Shown: positions 39,984 to 49,445, numbered from the stretch's first letter. The stretch is DNA of 64,000 nucleotides from Modestobacter italicus (GCF_000306785.1 NC_017955.1:4402001-4466000), one strand, 5' to 3'. Notes: generated by a model not told the origin, from the sequence alone. Made by a program: numbers and translations.

Positions 39984-40685
39984 GTGGGACAGCCTAACCC
40001 CGTTGCGGTGCTGGACAAAGCCGTGGCCATCCTCCGCGCCGTCGCCGACGAACCGGCGAGCCTGGCCGAGCTGGTCACGCGCACCGAGCTGCCCCGCGCC
40101 ACCGCGCACCGGCTCGCGACGGCGCTGGAGGCGCACCGCCTGCTGCGGCGCACGTCGGCCGGCGCCTGGGCCCCCGGTCCGGCGCTCGCCGAGCTCGGCC
40201 GCGGCGGTGCCGACCTGTCCGAGCTCGCCGGCCGGCACCTCAGCGCGCTGCGCGACGCCACCGGTGAGAGCGCCCAGTTCTACGTGCGCGACGGCGGCAG
40301 CCGGATCTGCATCGCCGCCGCCGAGCGGACCTCCGGGCTGCGCGACACGGTGCCCGTCGGCGCCCGGCTGCCGTTGACCGCGGGCTCGGCCGCGCACGCG
40401 CTGCTCGCCTTCGCCCCGGCCGACGAGGTCACCCCGCTGCTGCCGTCGGCGAGCTTCACCGCCCGCACGCTGCTCGACGTCCGCCGCCGCGGCTGGGCGC
40501 ACAGCGTCGCCGAGCGGGAGGCCGGCGTGGCGTCGCTGTCCGCGCCGGTGCGGGACGGCGCCGGCGGCGTGCTGGGTGCGGTGTCGATCTCCGGCCCGGT
40601 CGAGCGGCTCGGCCGGCGGCCGAGCCCGGAGGTGGTCACCGCCGTGCTCGAGGCCGCGGTCGCCATCTCCCGGGCCACCCGCTGA
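39984..40685 (+). CDS. IclR family regulator, NdgR/LtbR-like
   Basis: A 233-residue regulator with an N-terminal winged helix ([13 protein letters not shown] ... [19 protein letters not shown], about 9-50) and a C-terminal IclR effector domain (about 70-233) with [10 protein letters not shown] and [20 protein letters not shown]. The start is GTG at 39984, with an AT-rich stretch just upstream; the message may be nearly leaderless. Divergence from leuC identifies it with the NdgR/LtbR group that controls leucine and other amino-acid genes. Its product probably binds the 39952-39970 repeat. Confidence 0.9.
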   Translation: MGQPNPVAVLDKAVAILRAVADEPASLAELVTRTELPRATAHRLATALEAHRLLRRTSAGAWAPGPALAELGRGGADLSELAGRHLSALRDATGESAQFYVRDGGSRICIAAAERTSGLRDTVPVGARLPLTAGSAAHALLAFAPADEVTPLLPSASFTARTLLDVRRRGWAHSVAEREAGVASLSAPVRDGAGGVLGAVSISGPVERLGRRPSPEVVTAVLEAAVAISRATR

Positions 40686-40701
40686 GAAGGCCCCCGCCTC
40701 A

Positions 40702-40757
40702 GGCCACCTCGCAGGGGCCCGCCGCGAGCTCGCGAGTGGCGGGGGGCGAGGTGGTCC
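40702..40757 (-). repeat. Structured intergenic repeat, copy B (after the small membrane-protein gene)
   Basis: Outer arms GGCCACCTCGC (40702-40712) and GCGAGGTGGTCC (40746-40757) pair fully with one bulged T. The inner arms CCCGCCGC and GTGGCGGG are better paired than in copy A. The right arm ends five bases before the last base of the stop codon of the minus-strand gene at 40762. It lies between two convergent genes and could serve as a terminator for both. Confidence 0.85.
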
Positions 40758-40761
40758 TTCG

Positions 40762-41112
40762 TCAGTGCTGGGTGAGGTCCGAGCCGTCGCTCGTGCCCTC
40801 GTCCTTCTCCTTCTCCAGCGCGACCGGGTCGACGACGACCGGGCGGAGCACCAGCCACACCGCGAACACCACGGCCACGATGATCATCACGATCCCGGAC
40901 CAGAGGTTCGCGTTCCAGTCGCCGGTCTTGGCGCGGTCCTCGGCGTTGTCGGCGAACAGCCCCATGATCGTCAGGACGATCCCGTACAGGCCGATCAGTC
41001 CGGCGATCACCGTGCGGACGTCGTAGGCCCCCGCCGTGTGCTTGCGGGCCTCCGCCGGCACGCGGCCTGCGTCGTCCGAGTCGTTCGCTGCGGCGTTCGA
41101 TGCCGTGCTCAT
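40762..41112 (-). CDS. Small two-helix membrane protein next to the sodium symporter
   Basis: A 116-residue protein with a polar N-terminus (about 1-30), two predicted membrane helices at about 34-53 and 70-90, and an acidic cytoplasmic tail. It is 31 bp downstream of the symporter gene on the same strand, so the two are probably co-expressed. Small membrane proteins are often auxiliary to solute:sodium symporters (as with the PanF/YhdT or MctP partner types), but this one is not a family I can name. Confidence 0.75.
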   Translation of the reverse strand: MSTASNAAANDSDDAGRVPAEARKHTAGAYDVRTVIAGLIGLYGIVLTIMGLFADNAEDRAKTGDWNANLWSGIVMIIVAVVFAVWLVLRPVVVDPVALEKEKDEGTSDGSDLTQH

Positions 41113-41143
41113 GTCCTGCTCCTCTCGGGAACGCTGGCGGTGG

Positions 41144-42841
41144 TCAGCGGAAGATCACGTTCAGGATGACGACCAGCACCAGGGAGATGCCGGCCAGCTT
41201 GGTGGGCGACTGGTACCAAGGCAGCAGGTGGGCGTCGGGGTCGGTGCGCTGCTCCTTCGGGGTCTCGGAGTAGACCAGCCCGACCAGCTCGGAGACCGGC
41301 TTGGGCGCGGTCACCATGGTGACCACCACGCTCACGGCGATGTCGACGACGAACGCGGCACCGGCGGCGACGAAGCTGGCGCCCTGGCCGCTGAGCCCGA
41401 TGACCCCGAGGGACGCCGAGCCGAAGGCGTCCTCGCTGAGGAAGGCGACGGCGACGGCGGCCAGGGTGCCGGACACCAGGCCGGTCCAACCGGCCGTCGG
41501 GGTCATCTTCTTCCAGAACATGCCCAGGATGAACGTGGCGAACAGCGGGGCGTTGAAGAAGCCGAACAGCGTCTGCAGGTAGTCCATCAGGTTGCTGTAG
41601 CCCGAGGCGATGATCGCGGTGAAGATCGCCAGCACCGTCGCGCCGACCGTGGCCAGCCGGCCCACCAGCAGGTAGTAGGCGTCGGGCCGGTCCTTCTTCA
41701 CGTACTGCTGCCACAGGTCGTAGCTGAAGACGGTGTTGAAGGCGGAGATGTTCGCCGCCATGCCGGCCATGAAGGCGGCCAGCAGGCCGGCGATCGCCAC
41801 CCCGAGCAGGCCGTTGGGCAGCACCTCCTCCATCAGCATCAGGATGGAGTTGTTGTAGTCGACCGTGCCGCCCGACGCCTTGGCCTCGCTGATCGAGGGG
41901 ATCAGCACCGCGGCGATCATGCCCGGGACGATGACGATGAACGGGATGAACATCTTCGGGAACGAACCGATGATCGGCGTGCTCCGGGCCGCGGACAGCG
42001 ACTTGGTCGCCATCGCCCGCTGCACCTCGACGAAGTTCGTCGTCCAGTAGCCGAAGGAGAGCACGAAGCCCAGGCCGAAGACGATGCCGATGACCGACAG
42101 CACGGGGTTGTCGATCGCCGACAGGCCGGTGCCCGGCCAGGACCGCAGCTGCTCGTCGCCACCGGTCGTCGCCTCGATCTTGTCGACCAGGCCGCCGATG
42201 CCCCCCACCCGGTGCAGACCGATCAGGGTCAGCGGCAGCAACGCGGCGACGATGACGAAGAACTGCAGGACCTCGTTGTAGATGGCCGCCGACAGCCCAC
42301 CGAGGGTGATGTAGCTGAGCACGATCGCCGCGGCGACGAGCAGCCCCAGCCACAGCGGCCAGCCCAGCAGCGCGTTCACGACCGTGGCCAGCAGGTACAG
42401 GTTGATGCCGGCGATCAGCAGCTGGGCCAGCGCGAAGCTCAGCGCGTTCACCAGGTGGGCGCCGGTGCCGAACCGGCGGCGCATGAACTCCGGGACGCTG
42501 CGCACCTTGGAGCCGTAGTAGAAGGGCATCATCACGACGCCCAGGAACAGCATCGCGGGGACGGCGCCGATCCAGAAGTAGTGGAACGTGGCCATGCCGA
42601 ACTGGGCACCGTTGGCCGACATGCCGATGATCTCGACGGCGCCCAGGTTGGCCGAGATGAACGCCAGCCCGGTGACCCAAGCCGGCAGCGAGCGCCCGGA
42701 GAGGAAGAAGTCGAGGCTGTCGCTGACCCGGCGGCGGGCGGCCAGGCCGATGAGCAGGACGACGGCGAAGTAGGCGATGACGAGCCCGTAGTCGACGGCG
42801 TTGGCGTCGAGGCGCAGGGTGTCGTCCGCGGCGAGGACCAC
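41144..42841 (-). CDS. Sodium:solute symporter (SSS family)
   Basis: A 565-residue transporter with about 14 hydrophobic segments. SSS features include DFFLSGRSLPAWVTG near residue 45-59, ANLGAVEIIGM near 65, YGSKVRSVPEFMRRRFG near 108-124 and the FGYWTTNFVEVQRAMA segment near 265. The GTG start has GGAGGG seven bases upstream. The closest functional group by general pattern is the sodium/sugar branch (SglT-like), but the substrate is uncertain. It is followed by the small membrane-protein gene. Confidence 0.9.
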   Translation of the reverse strand: MVLAADDTLRLDANAVDYGLVIAYFAVVLLIGLAARRRVSDSLDFFLSGRSLPAWVTGLAFISANLGAVEIIGMSANGAQFGMATFHYFWIGAVPAMLFLGVVMMPFYYGSKVRSVPEFMRRRFGTGAHLVNALSFALAQLLIAGINLYLLATVVNALLGWPLWLGLLVAAAIVLSYITLGGLSAAIYNEVLQFFVIVAALLPLTLIGLHRVGGIGGLVDKIEATTGGDEQLRSWPGTGLSAIDNPVLSVIGIVFGLGFVLSFGYWTTNFVEVQRAMATKSLSAARSTPIIGSFPKMFIPFIVIVPGMIAAVLIPSISEAKASGGTVDYNNSILMLMEEVLPNGLLGVAIAGLLAAFMAGMAANISAFNTVFSYDLWQQYVKKDRPDAYYLLVGRLATVGATVLAIFTAIIASGYSNLMDYLQTLFGFFNAPLFATFILGMFWKKMTPTAGWTGLVSGTLAAVAVAFLSEDAFGSASLGVIGLSGQGASFVAAGAAFVVDIAVSVVVTMVTAPKPVSELVGLVYSETPKEQRTDPDAHLLPWYQSPTKLAGISLVLVVILNVIFR

Positions 42842-43021
42842 CGGGGTTCCCTCCAGGTTCCAGAGTTCGGGCCCCGGTCCGGATCGGGCCGGGAACCCCT
42901 GCCTGCCGTCAGGCGGGGCACGGTGGTGCGGCGCGATGATCAGCTACGGGAAGCTAGCACCGTCCGGCCGGTCGCACATTCCGTTGGTCACCGCAACGAG
43001 CGGCCGAAGTGAGCGAGAACA

Positions 43022-43057
43022 CGAGAGCCCCCGACCCGGGTGGGTCGGGGGCTCTCG
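43022..43057 (-). terminator. Hairpin after the first tRNA-Glu
   Basis: A perfect 16-base-pair stem (43022-43037 with 43042-43057) with loop GGGT, seven bases beyond the 3' end of the tRNA. An identical hairpin follows the second tRNA-Glu. It probably ends the tRNA transcript and protects its 3' end. Confidence 0.8.
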
Positions 43058-43064
43058 CCCGGTG

Positions 43065-43137
43065 TAGCCCCGAAGGGATTCGAACCCTCGCTACCGCCGT
43101 GAGAGGGCGGCGTCCTGGGCCGCTAGACGACGGGGCC
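43065..43137 (-). tRNA. tRNA-Glu (anticodon CTC), copy 1
   Basis: Full cloverleaf of 73 bases without encoded CCA. The acceptor stem is GGCCCCG against CGGGGCT with a G-T first pair and discriminator A; the anticodon stem CCGCC/GGCGG encloses CTCTCAC, so the anticodon is CTC and reads GAG, the main Glu codon in GC-rich genes. The T arm has GGTTCGAATCC. It is identical to copy 2, 178 bp away. Confidence 0.97.
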
Positions 43138-43199
43138 GCAACTGCACAGGGAATCCTGCCATGCACCGCCGAGCCGCGCACGCAGGGGTCCGGGGACGA

Positions 43200-43235
43200 C
43201 GAGAGCCCCCGACCCGGGTGGGTCGGGGGCTCTCG
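43200..43235 (-). terminator. Hairpin after the second tRNA-Glu
   Basis: Same 16-base-pair stem and GGGT loop as at 43022-43057, here seven bases past tRNA-Glu copy 2 (43200-43215 with 43220-43235). It belongs to a duplicated tRNA-plus-terminator cassette. Confidence 0.8.
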
Positions 43236-43242
43236 GACCGCG

Positions 43243-43315
43243 TAGCCCCGAAGGGATTCGAACCCTCGCTACCGCCGTGAGAGGGCGGCGTCCTGGGCCG
43301 CTAGACGACGGGGCC
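43243..43315 (-). tRNA. tRNA-Glu (anticodon CTC), copy 2
   Basis: The same 73-base sequence as copy 1, with anticodon CTC. Together with tRNA-Gln it lies just downstream of the gltX/CPBP genes, so three tRNAs are grouped with the synthetase that charges two of them. Confidence 0.97.
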
Positions 43316-43382
43316 CCAGGCAGTGCTGGTGGTGCTCGGTGGTGCTGTGGTGCGGTCGTGCTGAGGAGGTGGATCTTCCTCG

Positions 43383-43454
43383 CTGGGGTACCAGGACTCG
43401 AACCTAGACTAACGGAACCAGAAACCGTCGGGCTGCCAATTACCCCATACCCCA
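43383..43454 (-). tRNA. tRNA-Gln (anticodon CTG)
   Basis: A 72-base cloverleaf. Acceptor TGGGGTA pairs with TACCCCA, discriminator G. The anticodon loop TTCTGGT gives CTG, which reads CAG. A T-T mismatch closes the anticodon stem, as in many tRNA-Gln. Most actinobacteria lack GlnRS and charge this tRNA with Glu by GltX before amidation, which fits the gltX neighbour. Confidence 0.96.
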
Positions 43455-43536
43455 AGGCAGTTCAGCACCTTTCGGCGCCGGGAGAGAACTGTACCTGATG
43501 CCGTGGAGGTGCCTCACGGACCCCCCTCCCCGCGCG

Positions 43537-44754
43537 TCACCGCCAGGCGGGCGGCGGCCCCGGCAGCCAGCCGGAAGGGCCCCCGGGGCGCCCACCGACG
43601 GGCCCGGTGCTCGGCCCGGTGCCCGGACGGAGGTCCACCGCGGGGCTGAGCAGCTCCGGCCGCAGCTGCGCCCGGGAGCGGGCCAGCCACCAGACGAACG
43701 CGGCCATGCCGAGGACGCCGAGCAGGCTGGTCGCCCAGCCGACGACGCCGCCGGGCTCGGCGGCGGCCGCGCGGTCGCCGAGCGCGCCGGCCAGCAGGAA
43801 GAGCACCACGTTGTTGACCGCGTGCAGCGCGATGGAGGCCTCCAGCCCGCCGGTCAGCCAGACGGCCGCGGACAGCGCGAGCCCGATCGCGAAGCGGTAG
43901 AGGAAACTCTGGAGGTCCTGCTGGCCGTGGGCGGCGGAGAAGAGCGCCGCCGACACCACCCCGGCGACCGCGGCGCCGACCACCGGGCGCCCGATCCAGC
44001 CGGCGATGGTCTGGCTCAGGTACCCGCGGAAGACGTACTCCTCCGCAGCCGCCTGCAGCGGCGTGGTGGTGAGGACGACCAGCAGCATCCACCCGAACGA
44101 CGGGCCCGGTCCGGTGACGTCGACGCCGGTGGCGACCACCGCGACGACCAGGCCGAGGGCCACCGCCACCCCGAGGGTGGCCAGCGCCCGCAGGGTCGTG
44201 GGCAGGAACAGCCGCCAGCGCAGCCGCCCGAGCACGGAGGAGGACCAGCCGATGCGCAGCCCGTGCGGGACCAGCCAGCACACCCAGACGATCGGGATGG
44301 CGACGATGAGCGAGAGGTTGGTGACCAGCAGCACGGCGACGTCGGTGAGGTCGGCCAGCGCCAGGTCGGGCACCACCCCGGTGACCAGCACCACGATGAC
44401 CAGCACGAACGCGGCCACCGAGTACAGCACGGTGAACAGCAGGAACCCGAGCAGCGGGCGCCACCACGCCCAGTCCCGGGCGCGCATGAGCAGCGCGTAG
44501 GGCTGCGGGGTGTCGAACGGCGGGGCGCCGGGCGGGGTGACCGCCCGGGCCGGTCCGGGGACGGGCGGCGGCCCGGCCCACGGCGCTTTACCCCAGGGCT
44601 GCGGACCCCACGGCGGGGCTCCCCAGGGCTGGGCGCCCCACGGCGGGCCGGGGACGCCGACGGGCACCCGGGGCGGCGCACCGTAGCGGCCGGTCGGCGG
44701 CGGACCGCCGTACGGCTGCTCCGGAGGCGGCGCGCCCCAGCCCCCCGCGGTCAT
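43537..44754 (-). CDS. CPBP family intramembrane metalloprotease
   Basis: A 405-residue membrane protein of the CPBP (Abi/CAAX protease-like) family. The N-terminal 85 residues are a Pro/Trp/Gly-rich cytoplasmic tail with repeated PPWG/QPWG units. About eight membrane helices follow. The three catalytic motifs are visible: [11 protein letters not shown] near 235-245 (the EExxxR glutamates), FSAAHG near 278 and HAVNN near 325. The ATG overlaps the gltX stop by four bases. Family members process or modify peptides or act in protein sorting; substrate unknown. Confidence 0.88.
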   Translation of the reverse strand: MTAGGWGAPPPEQPYGGPPPTGRYGAPPRVPVGVPGPPWGAQPWGAPPWGPQPWGKAPWAGPPPVPGPARAVTPPGAPPFDTPQPYALLMRARDWAWWRPLLGFLLFTVLYSVAAFVLVIVVLVTGVVPDLALADLTDVAVLLVTNLSLIVAIPIVWVCWLVPHGLRIGWSSSVLGRLRWRLFLPTTLRALATLGVAVALGLVVAVVATGVDVTGPGPSFGWMLLVVLTTTPLQAAAEEYVFRGYLSQTIAGWIGRPVVGAAVAGVVSAALFSAAHGQQDLQSFLYRFAIGLALSAAVWLTGGLEASIALHAVNNVVLFLLAGALGDRAAAAEPGGVVGWATSLLGVLGMAAFVWWLARSRAQLRPELLSPAVDLRPGTGPSTGPVGGRPGGPSGWLPGPPPAWR

Positions 44755-46244
44755 CCGGTCGCTGCCCCGCGGGCGGCCGCGAGCCGGGCCAGCGTGCGCT
44801 CCCGGCCCAGCAGCTCCATCGACTCGTACAGCGGCGGCGACACCGTGCGACCGCTGACGGCGACCCGGACCGGACCGAAGGCCTGCCGCGGCTTGCGGCC
44901 CAGGCCCTCGACGAGGGCCTCCTTGAGCGCGGTCTCGATGTCCGGCGTCGTCCACTCCGGCAGCGCCTGCAGCGCCGCGGTGGCGGCGTCGAGCACCTCA
45001 CCGGCGCCGGCCCCGAGCTGCTTCTCGGCGGCGGCCGGCTCGATCTCGACGTCCTCGGTGAACAGGAAGCCGAGCAGCCCGACCGCGTCGGACAGCACGA
45101 TCATCCGCTCCTGGGCCAGCGGCGCGATCTGCGCGAGCAGCGCGGCCTGCTCCGCGGTGGGCGGGTCGGCGACCAGCCCGGCACCGGCCAGGTGGGGGGT
45201 GACCCGGGTGATGAACTCCTCGACCGGCAGCGCCCGCAGGTGCGTGGCGTTGATCGCCTCGGCCTTCTTCAGGTCGAAGCGGGCCGGGTTGGCACTGACC
45301 CGGGTGACGTCGAAGGCCTCGACGAGCTCGGCCGGGGAGAACACATCCCGGTCCTCGGCGATGGACCAGCCCAGCAGGGCCAGGTAGTTGGTCAGCCCCT
45401 CGGGCAGGAAGCCGCGCTCGGGGTAGACGTCGAAGTTGGCCTGCGGGTCGCGCTTGGAGAGCTTCTTGGTGCCCTCGCCCATGACGTAGGGCAGGTGGCC
45501 GAACCGCGGGGTGCCGGCGGCGACGCCGATGTCGGTGAGCGCCGCGTAGAGCGCGAGCTGGCGCGGGGTGGAGGGCAGCAGGTCCTCACCGCGCAGCACG
45601 TCGGTGATGCCCATGAGGGCGTCGTCGACCGGGTTCACGAACGGGTAGAGCGGGGCGCCGTTGCCGCGGACCAGCACGAAGTCCGGCACCGACCCCGCCG
45701 CGAAGCTGACCTCACCGCGGACCAGGTCGGTCCAGCCCAGCGCCTCGTCGGGCATCCGCAGCCGCAGCACGGGCTGGCGCCCCTCGTCCCGGAACGCGGC
45801 CTTCTGCGCGTCGGTGAGGAACCGGTCGGCGTTGTCGTAGCCGAGCTTGGGGTCCTGCCCGGCGGCCCGCCGGCGGGCGTCGACCTCCTCGTTGGTCGAG
45901 TAGGACTCGTAGGCGTGCCCGGACTCGAGCAGCCGCGCTGCGACGTCGCGGTAGACCTCGTGCCGCTCGGACTGCCGGTAGGGCCCGTGCGGGCCGCCGA
46001 CCTCGGGGCCCTCGTCCCAGTCGATGCCCAGCCAGCGCAGGCTGTCCAGCAGGTGCCGGTAGGACTCCTCGGAGTCGCGCGAGGCGTCGGTGTCCTCGAT
46101 CCGGAACACCAGCTGCCCGCCGGTGTGCCGGGCGTGCGCCCAGTTGAACAGCGCGGTACGCATCAGCCCGACGTGCACCATGCCGGTCGGCGAGGGGCAG
46201 AACCGGGTCCGGACGATGCCCGGCTCGACCTGCGGAGCCGTCAT
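44751..46244 (-). CDS. gltX: Glutamyl-tRNA synthetase
   Basis: Class I aminoacyl-tRNA synthetase. The 497-residue protein has the HIGH-type motif in [20 protein letters not shown] at about 16-35 and the KMSKS-type motif KKLSKRD near 260. The ATG at 46244 overlaps the upstream FAH stop by four bases. It is probably non-discriminating and also charges tRNA-Gln, as in most actinobacteria; two tRNA-Glu genes and one tRNA-Gln gene lie just downstream. No zinc-binding cysteine cluster is apparent in the acceptor-binding domain. Confidence 0.96.
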   Translation of the reverse strand: MTAPQVEPGIVRTRFCPSPTGMVHVGLMRTALFNWAHARHTGGQLVFRIEDTDASRDSEESYRHLLDSLRWLGIDWDEGPEVGGPHGPYRQSERHEVYRDVAARLLESGHAYESYSTNEEVDARRRAAGQDPKLGYDNADRFLTDAQKAAFRDEGRQPVLRLRMPDEALGWTDLVRGEVSFAAGSVPDFVLVRGNGAPLYPFVNPVDDALMGITDVLRGEDLLPSTPRQLALYAALTDIGVAAGTPRFGHLPYVMGEGTKKLSKRDPQANFDVYPERGFLPEGLTNYLALLGWSIAEDRDVFSPAELVEAFDVTRVSANPARFDLKKAEAINATHLRALPVEEFITRVTPHLAGAGLVADPPTAEQAALLAQIAPLAQERMIVLSDAVGLLGFLFTEDVEIEPAAAEKQLGAGAGEVLDAATAALQALPEWTTPDIETALKEALVEGLGRKPRQAFGPVRVAVSGRTVSPPLYESMELLGRERTLARLAAARGAATG

Positions 46245-47053
46245 CGGTTGCCCCCTGCGGTGGAGACCCGGTCGGCGCCGGCGACGGAGTTGGTGAGCGT
46301 GCCCAGGCCCTCGATCGTGCACTCGACCCGCTGCCCGGGGGCGATCGGCCCGACACCGGACGGCGTGCCGGTGAGCACCACGTCGCCGGGCAGCAGCGTC
46401 ATCACCTGGGAGATGTAGGAGATGAGCGTGGGCAGCCCGAACAGCAGCTGGCTGGTGCGGCCGGACTGGCGCAGCTCGCCGTCGACGTGGCAGGTGATCT
46501 CGAGGTCGGCCGGGTCCTTGCCCAGCCCGGCCAGGTCGGTCTCGATCCACGGCCCCAGCGGGCAGAAGGAGTCGAAGCCCTTGGCCCGGGTCCACTGGCC
46601 GTCGCTCTTCTGCATGTCGCGCTCGGAGACGTCGTTGCCGATCGTGTAGCCGAAGACGCTGGCCATCGCCTGCTCCGGGGTGACCGACCGCGCTCCGCGG
46701 GCGCCGATGACGACGGCGAGCTCGACCTCGTGGTGCACGTTGGTGCTGCCGGCCGGGATGCGGATGGCGTCGCCGGGCCCGATGACCGAGGTGGAGGGCT
46801 TGAGGAAGATCAGCGGCTCCTTCGGCGCGTCGCCGGTGGCCATCTCCTTGACGTGGTCGGCGTAGTTCTTCCCGACGCCCACCACCTTGCTGGGCAGGAT
46901 CGGGGAGAGCAGCCGGACGTCGGCGGCGGCGTACCGCTGGCCGGTGAAGGTGATCTGGCCGAAGGGGTGGCCCTCGATCTGGGCGACCTGGCCGTCCCCG
47001 TCGAGGACCCCGAAGGACATGCCGGCTGGGTGGGCGAAGCGGACGATGCGCAC
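46241..47053 (-). CDS. Fumarylacetoacetate hydrolase family protein
   Basis: A 270-residue enzyme of the FAH fold, typical of hydrolases and decarboxylases of beta-diketo or oxaloacetate-like acids. The metal site is seen in [12 protein letters not shown] near 106-117 (two Glu) and the Asp in [10 protein letters not shown] near 140; [11 protein letters not shown] near 60 and LTGTPSGVG near 230 are also standard. It is coupled to gltX by a four-base overlap, the same order as Rv2993c-gltX in mycobacteria. The GTG start is 36 bp from the divergent VOC gene. The true substrate is unknown. Confidence 0.9.
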   Translation of the reverse strand: MRIVRFAHPAGMSFGVLDGDGQVAQIEGHPFGQITFTGQRYAAADVRLLSPILPSKVVGVGKNYADHVKEMATGDAPKEPLIFLKPSTSVIGPGDAIRIPAGSTNVHHEVELAVVIGARGARSVTPEQAMASVFGYTIGNDVSERDMQKSDGQWTRAKGFDSFCPLGPWIETDLAGLGKDPADLEITCHVDGELRQSGRTSQLLFGLPTLISYISQVMTLLPGDVVLTGTPSGVGPIAPGQRVECTIEGLGTLTNSVAGADRVSTAGGNR

Positions 47054-47089
47054 GTGGCCACGGTAGTCGCGACGGCGCTAGCGTTCGGC

Positions 47090-47482
47090 ATGGCCGCCCG
47101 GATCACCGAACTCGTCCTCGACTGCCGCGACCCGGCCTCGCTCGCCGCCTGGTGGGCGGAGGTGCTGGGCTACGAGGTGCTCGGCACCGAGGACGACGGA
47201 TCGGTGGAGATCGGCCCGCCCGGGCAGGAGCCGAAGGGCGCCGTCCCGACGATCGTCTTCGGGCCGGTCTCCGAGCCCACCCCGGGCAAGCTCCGGCTGC
47301 ACCTGGACCTCAACGCCACCGACCGCGACCAGGACGCCGAGCTGCAGCGGCTGCTGTCCCTCGGCGCCACCCGGGTCGACGTCGGCCAGGGCCCGCTGAG
47401 CGACACGATGACCTGGCACGTCCTCGCCGACCCCGAGGGCAACGAGTTCTGCCTGCTGAAGAGCAGGGTCGACCCGCTCTGA
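47090..47482 (+). CDS. VOC (glyoxalase-like) family protein
   Basis: A 130-residue vicinal-oxygen-chelate fold protein. Start [22 protein letters not shown], then LRLHLDLNA in the middle and [12 protein letters not shown] at the end, the classic second-half signature. The metal-ligand positions are partly conserved: His in the middle strand and Glu at the end are present. Such small proteins bind or modify diverse small molecules; no specific activity can be assigned. It is divergent from the FAH gene. Confidence 0.88.
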   Translation: MAARITELVLDCRDPASLAAWWAEVLGYEVLGTEDDGSVEIGPPGQEPKGAVPTIVFGPVSEPTPGKLRLHLDLNATDRDQDAELQRLLSLGATRVDVGQGPLSDTMTWHVLADPEGNEFCLLKSRVDPL

Positions 47483-47504
47483 CCGGGCGATGTGCCGGTA
47501 CGGA

Positions 47505-47753
47505 CCGCCGGAACGGCGGGTGGCCCGGTCGCGGGGCCCGGAGGGTCCCCGACCGGGACACGGCCAACGGCTCAGCGCAGGCAGGGAACGGCTCCTGGCC
47601 GCGGTGCGGCCCGAAGGGTCGCCATGTCACCGCCGGAACGGCGGGTGGCCCGGTCGCGGGGCCCGGAGGGTCCCCGACCGGGACACGGCCAACGGCTCAA
47701 CGCCGATCGGGCACGGCTCCTGGCCGCGGTGCGGCCCGAAGGGTCGCCATCGT
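47505..47753 (-). repeat. Two-copy tandem repeat of a 125-bp multi-hairpin unit after cimA
   Basis: The unit begins CCGCCGGAACGGCGG (a six-pair hairpin), continues with CCCGGTCG...CGACCGGG (a longer hairpin) and contains GGCCGCGGTGCGGCC (six pairs, loop GGT). Copy 1 starts at 47505 and copy 2 at 47630; they differ mainly in a short patch near the middle (47574-47590 against 47700-47713). Copy 2 abuts the cimA stop codon. Short frames inside (MATLRAAPRPGAVP) occur in both copies but look like by-products of the structured DNA. Confidence 0.85.
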
Positions 47754-49354
47754 CACAGCCGATGACGGACGGCATACGTCAGGGCGTCGACGAGGGCGTG
47801 CCAGGAGGCCTCGACGATGTTGTCGTGGACGCCGACGGTGGTCCACTCTCCCGCCCCGTCGGTGCTGTCGACGAGCACCCGGGTGGTGGCGCTGGTGCCG
47901 CCCGTCCAGCCGAGGATGCGGACCTTGTAGTCGGCCAGCGAGACGCCGGCCAGCTGCGGGTAGCGGCCGACGAGCGCCTGGCGCAGGGCGTTGTCCAGCG
48001 CGTTGACCGGGCCGTTGCCCTCGCCGGTGCTGATCACCCGCTCCGTCGTCCCGTCGTCGTTGCGCAGGTGCACCTTGACGGTGGCCTCGCTGACCACCAC
48101 GCCGTTGCCCCAGTGCTCGACGGAGCTCCGGTAGCTCTCCAGCTCGAAGAGCGGCTCGGGGGCGCCGGGCAGCTGGGCGCGCAGCAGCAGCTCGAAGGAG
48201 GCGTCGGCGGCCTCGAAGGACCAGCCGTCGGCCTCCAGCACCTTCACCTGGTCCACGACCCGGCCGATGGCGTCGGCCTGCCCGGCGAGGTCGACCCCGA
48301 GCTCGCGGCCCTTGAGCTCGATGGAGGCCCGGCCGGCCATCTCGGTGACCAGGATGCGCATGTCGTTGCCGACGACCTCCGGCGCGAGGTGGTTGTACAG
48401 CTCCGGGCTGACCTTGATGGCGCTGGCGTGCAGCCCGGCCTTGTGCGCGAACGCCGAGGCGCCGACGAAGGGCTGGTGGTCGTCGGGGGCGATGTTGGCC
48501 AGCTCGGCGATGGCGTGGCTGACCCGCTTGAGCTCGGGCAGGCACCCGGCCGGCACGACCGGCAGCCCCATCTTGGTGACCAGGTTGCCGACCAGCGCGA
48601 ACGTGTCGGCGTTGCCGGCCCGCTCGCCGTAGCCGTTGGCGGTGCCCTGGACGTGGGTGACCCCGGCCTCGACGGCGGCCAGCGTGTTGGCCACCGCGCA
48701 GCCGGTGTCGTCCTGGCAGTGGATCCCCAGCCGGCCGCTGGTGCGGGCGCGGACGTCGGCGACGACCCGGCCCACGCCCATCGGCAGCATCCCGCCGTTG
48801 GTGTCGCACAGGACGCCGACCTCGGCGCCGGCGGCGAACGCCGTCTCCAGCACCTGGACGCCGTACTGCGGGTCCGCGGCGTAGCCGTCGAAGAAGTGCT
48901 CGCAGTCGACGAAGACCCGGCGTCCGTGCGCCACGAGGAAGGCGACCGTGTCGGCGACCATCGCCAGGTTCTCCTCCAGCGTGGTGCGCAGCGCCTCGCG
49001 CACGTGCCGGACGTCGGACTTGGCGACCAGGCACACCACCGGGGTCTCCGCGTCGAGCAGCGCCCGGACCTGCGGGTCGTCCTCGACCCGGACGCCGGCC
49101 TTGCGGGTGGCCCCGAAGGCGACCAGCTGGGCGTGCCGCAGCTGCAGCTCGGTGCGGGCCCGGGCGAAGAACTCGGTGTCCTTGGGCAGGGCTCCCGGCC
49201 AGCCGCCCTCGATGAAGCCGACGCCGATCTCGTCGAGCAGCCGGGCGACGGCGAGCTTGTCGGCGACCGACCAGCTCACCCCCTCGCGCTGAGCCCCGTC
49301 GCGCAGGGTCGTGTCGAAGACGTGGAAGTCCAGCTCGGTGGTGGCGTCGGCCAC
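47753..49354 (-). CDS. cimA: (R)-citramalate synthase
   Basis: Condenses acetyl-CoA and pyruvate to citramalate, opening the threonine-independent route to isoleucine. The 533-residue protein has the HMGL-type catalytic domain (DTTLRDGAQREGVSWS near 14-29, HCQDDTGCAVANT near 206, GNADTFALV near 242) and a C-terminal LeuA allosteric dimer domain (about 400-533). GTG at 49354 follows GGGAGA. A leader peptide with three Ile codons and a U-tailed terminator lie upstream, indicating control by isoleucine supply. Some family members are isopropylmalate synthases; the start and the NGYGERAGN motif favour CimA. Confidence 0.93.
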   Translation of the reverse strand: MADATTELDFHVFDTTLRDGAQREGVSWSVADKLAVARLLDEIGVGFIEGGWPGALPKDTEFFARARTELQLRHAQLVAFGATRKAGVRVEDDPQVRALLDAETPVVCLVAKSDVRHVREALRTTLEENLAMVADTVAFLVAHGRRVFVDCEHFFDGYAADPQYGVQVLETAFAAGAEVGVLCDTNGGMLPMGVGRVVADVRARTSGRLGIHCQDDTGCAVANTLAAVEAGVTHVQGTANGYGERAGNADTFALVGNLVTKMGLPVVPAGCLPELKRVSHAIAELANIAPDDHQPFVGASAFAHKAGLHASAIKVSPELYNHLAPEVVGNDMRILVTEMAGRASIELKGRELGVDLAGQADAIGRVVDQVKVLEADGWSFEAADASFELLLRAQLPGAPEPLFELESYRSSVEHWGNGVVVSEATVKVHLRNDDGTTERVISTGEGNGPVNALDNALRQALVGRYPQLAGVSLADYKVRILGWTGGTSATTRVLVDSTDGAGEWTTVGVHDNIVEASWHALVDALTYAVRHRL

Positions 49355-49391
49355 GGCGTCTCCCGGGAGGTCGGATGAGGGCCCAGACACG

Positions 49392-49418
49392 AAAAAACCT
49401 CCCGGGTCACGGGAGGTT
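49392..49418 (-). terminator. Attenuator terminator of cimA
   Basis: On the minus strand AACCTCCCG, five-base loop, CGGGAGGTT, then TTTTTT-like run (plus-strand A run 49392-49397): a classic intrinsic terminator, exceptional in this GC-rich DNA. Just upstream is a perfect ten-pair hairpin (49419-49428 with 49437-49446) whose loop reads ACCTCCCC, the same as the terminator's 5' arm. The first hairpin arm begins at the leader stop codon. Thus a ribosome paused at the leader would open this hairpin and let its loop compete for the terminator's 3' arm. Confidence 0.85.
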
Positions 49419-49445
49419 GCGCGCAGTCGGGGAGGTGACTGCGCG

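Noticed and set aside
44751-46595. Longer gltX starting upstream of 46244
   Set aside because: The added N-terminus is antisense-like noise lying in another frame of the FAH gene; the ATG at 46244 gives the normal N-terminus and an ATGA overlap.
47490-47775. Short frames such as MATLRAAPRPGAVP in the tandem repeat
   Set aside because: They occur in both copies because the DNA is repeated; no ribosome site of its own and the region is dominated by hairpins.
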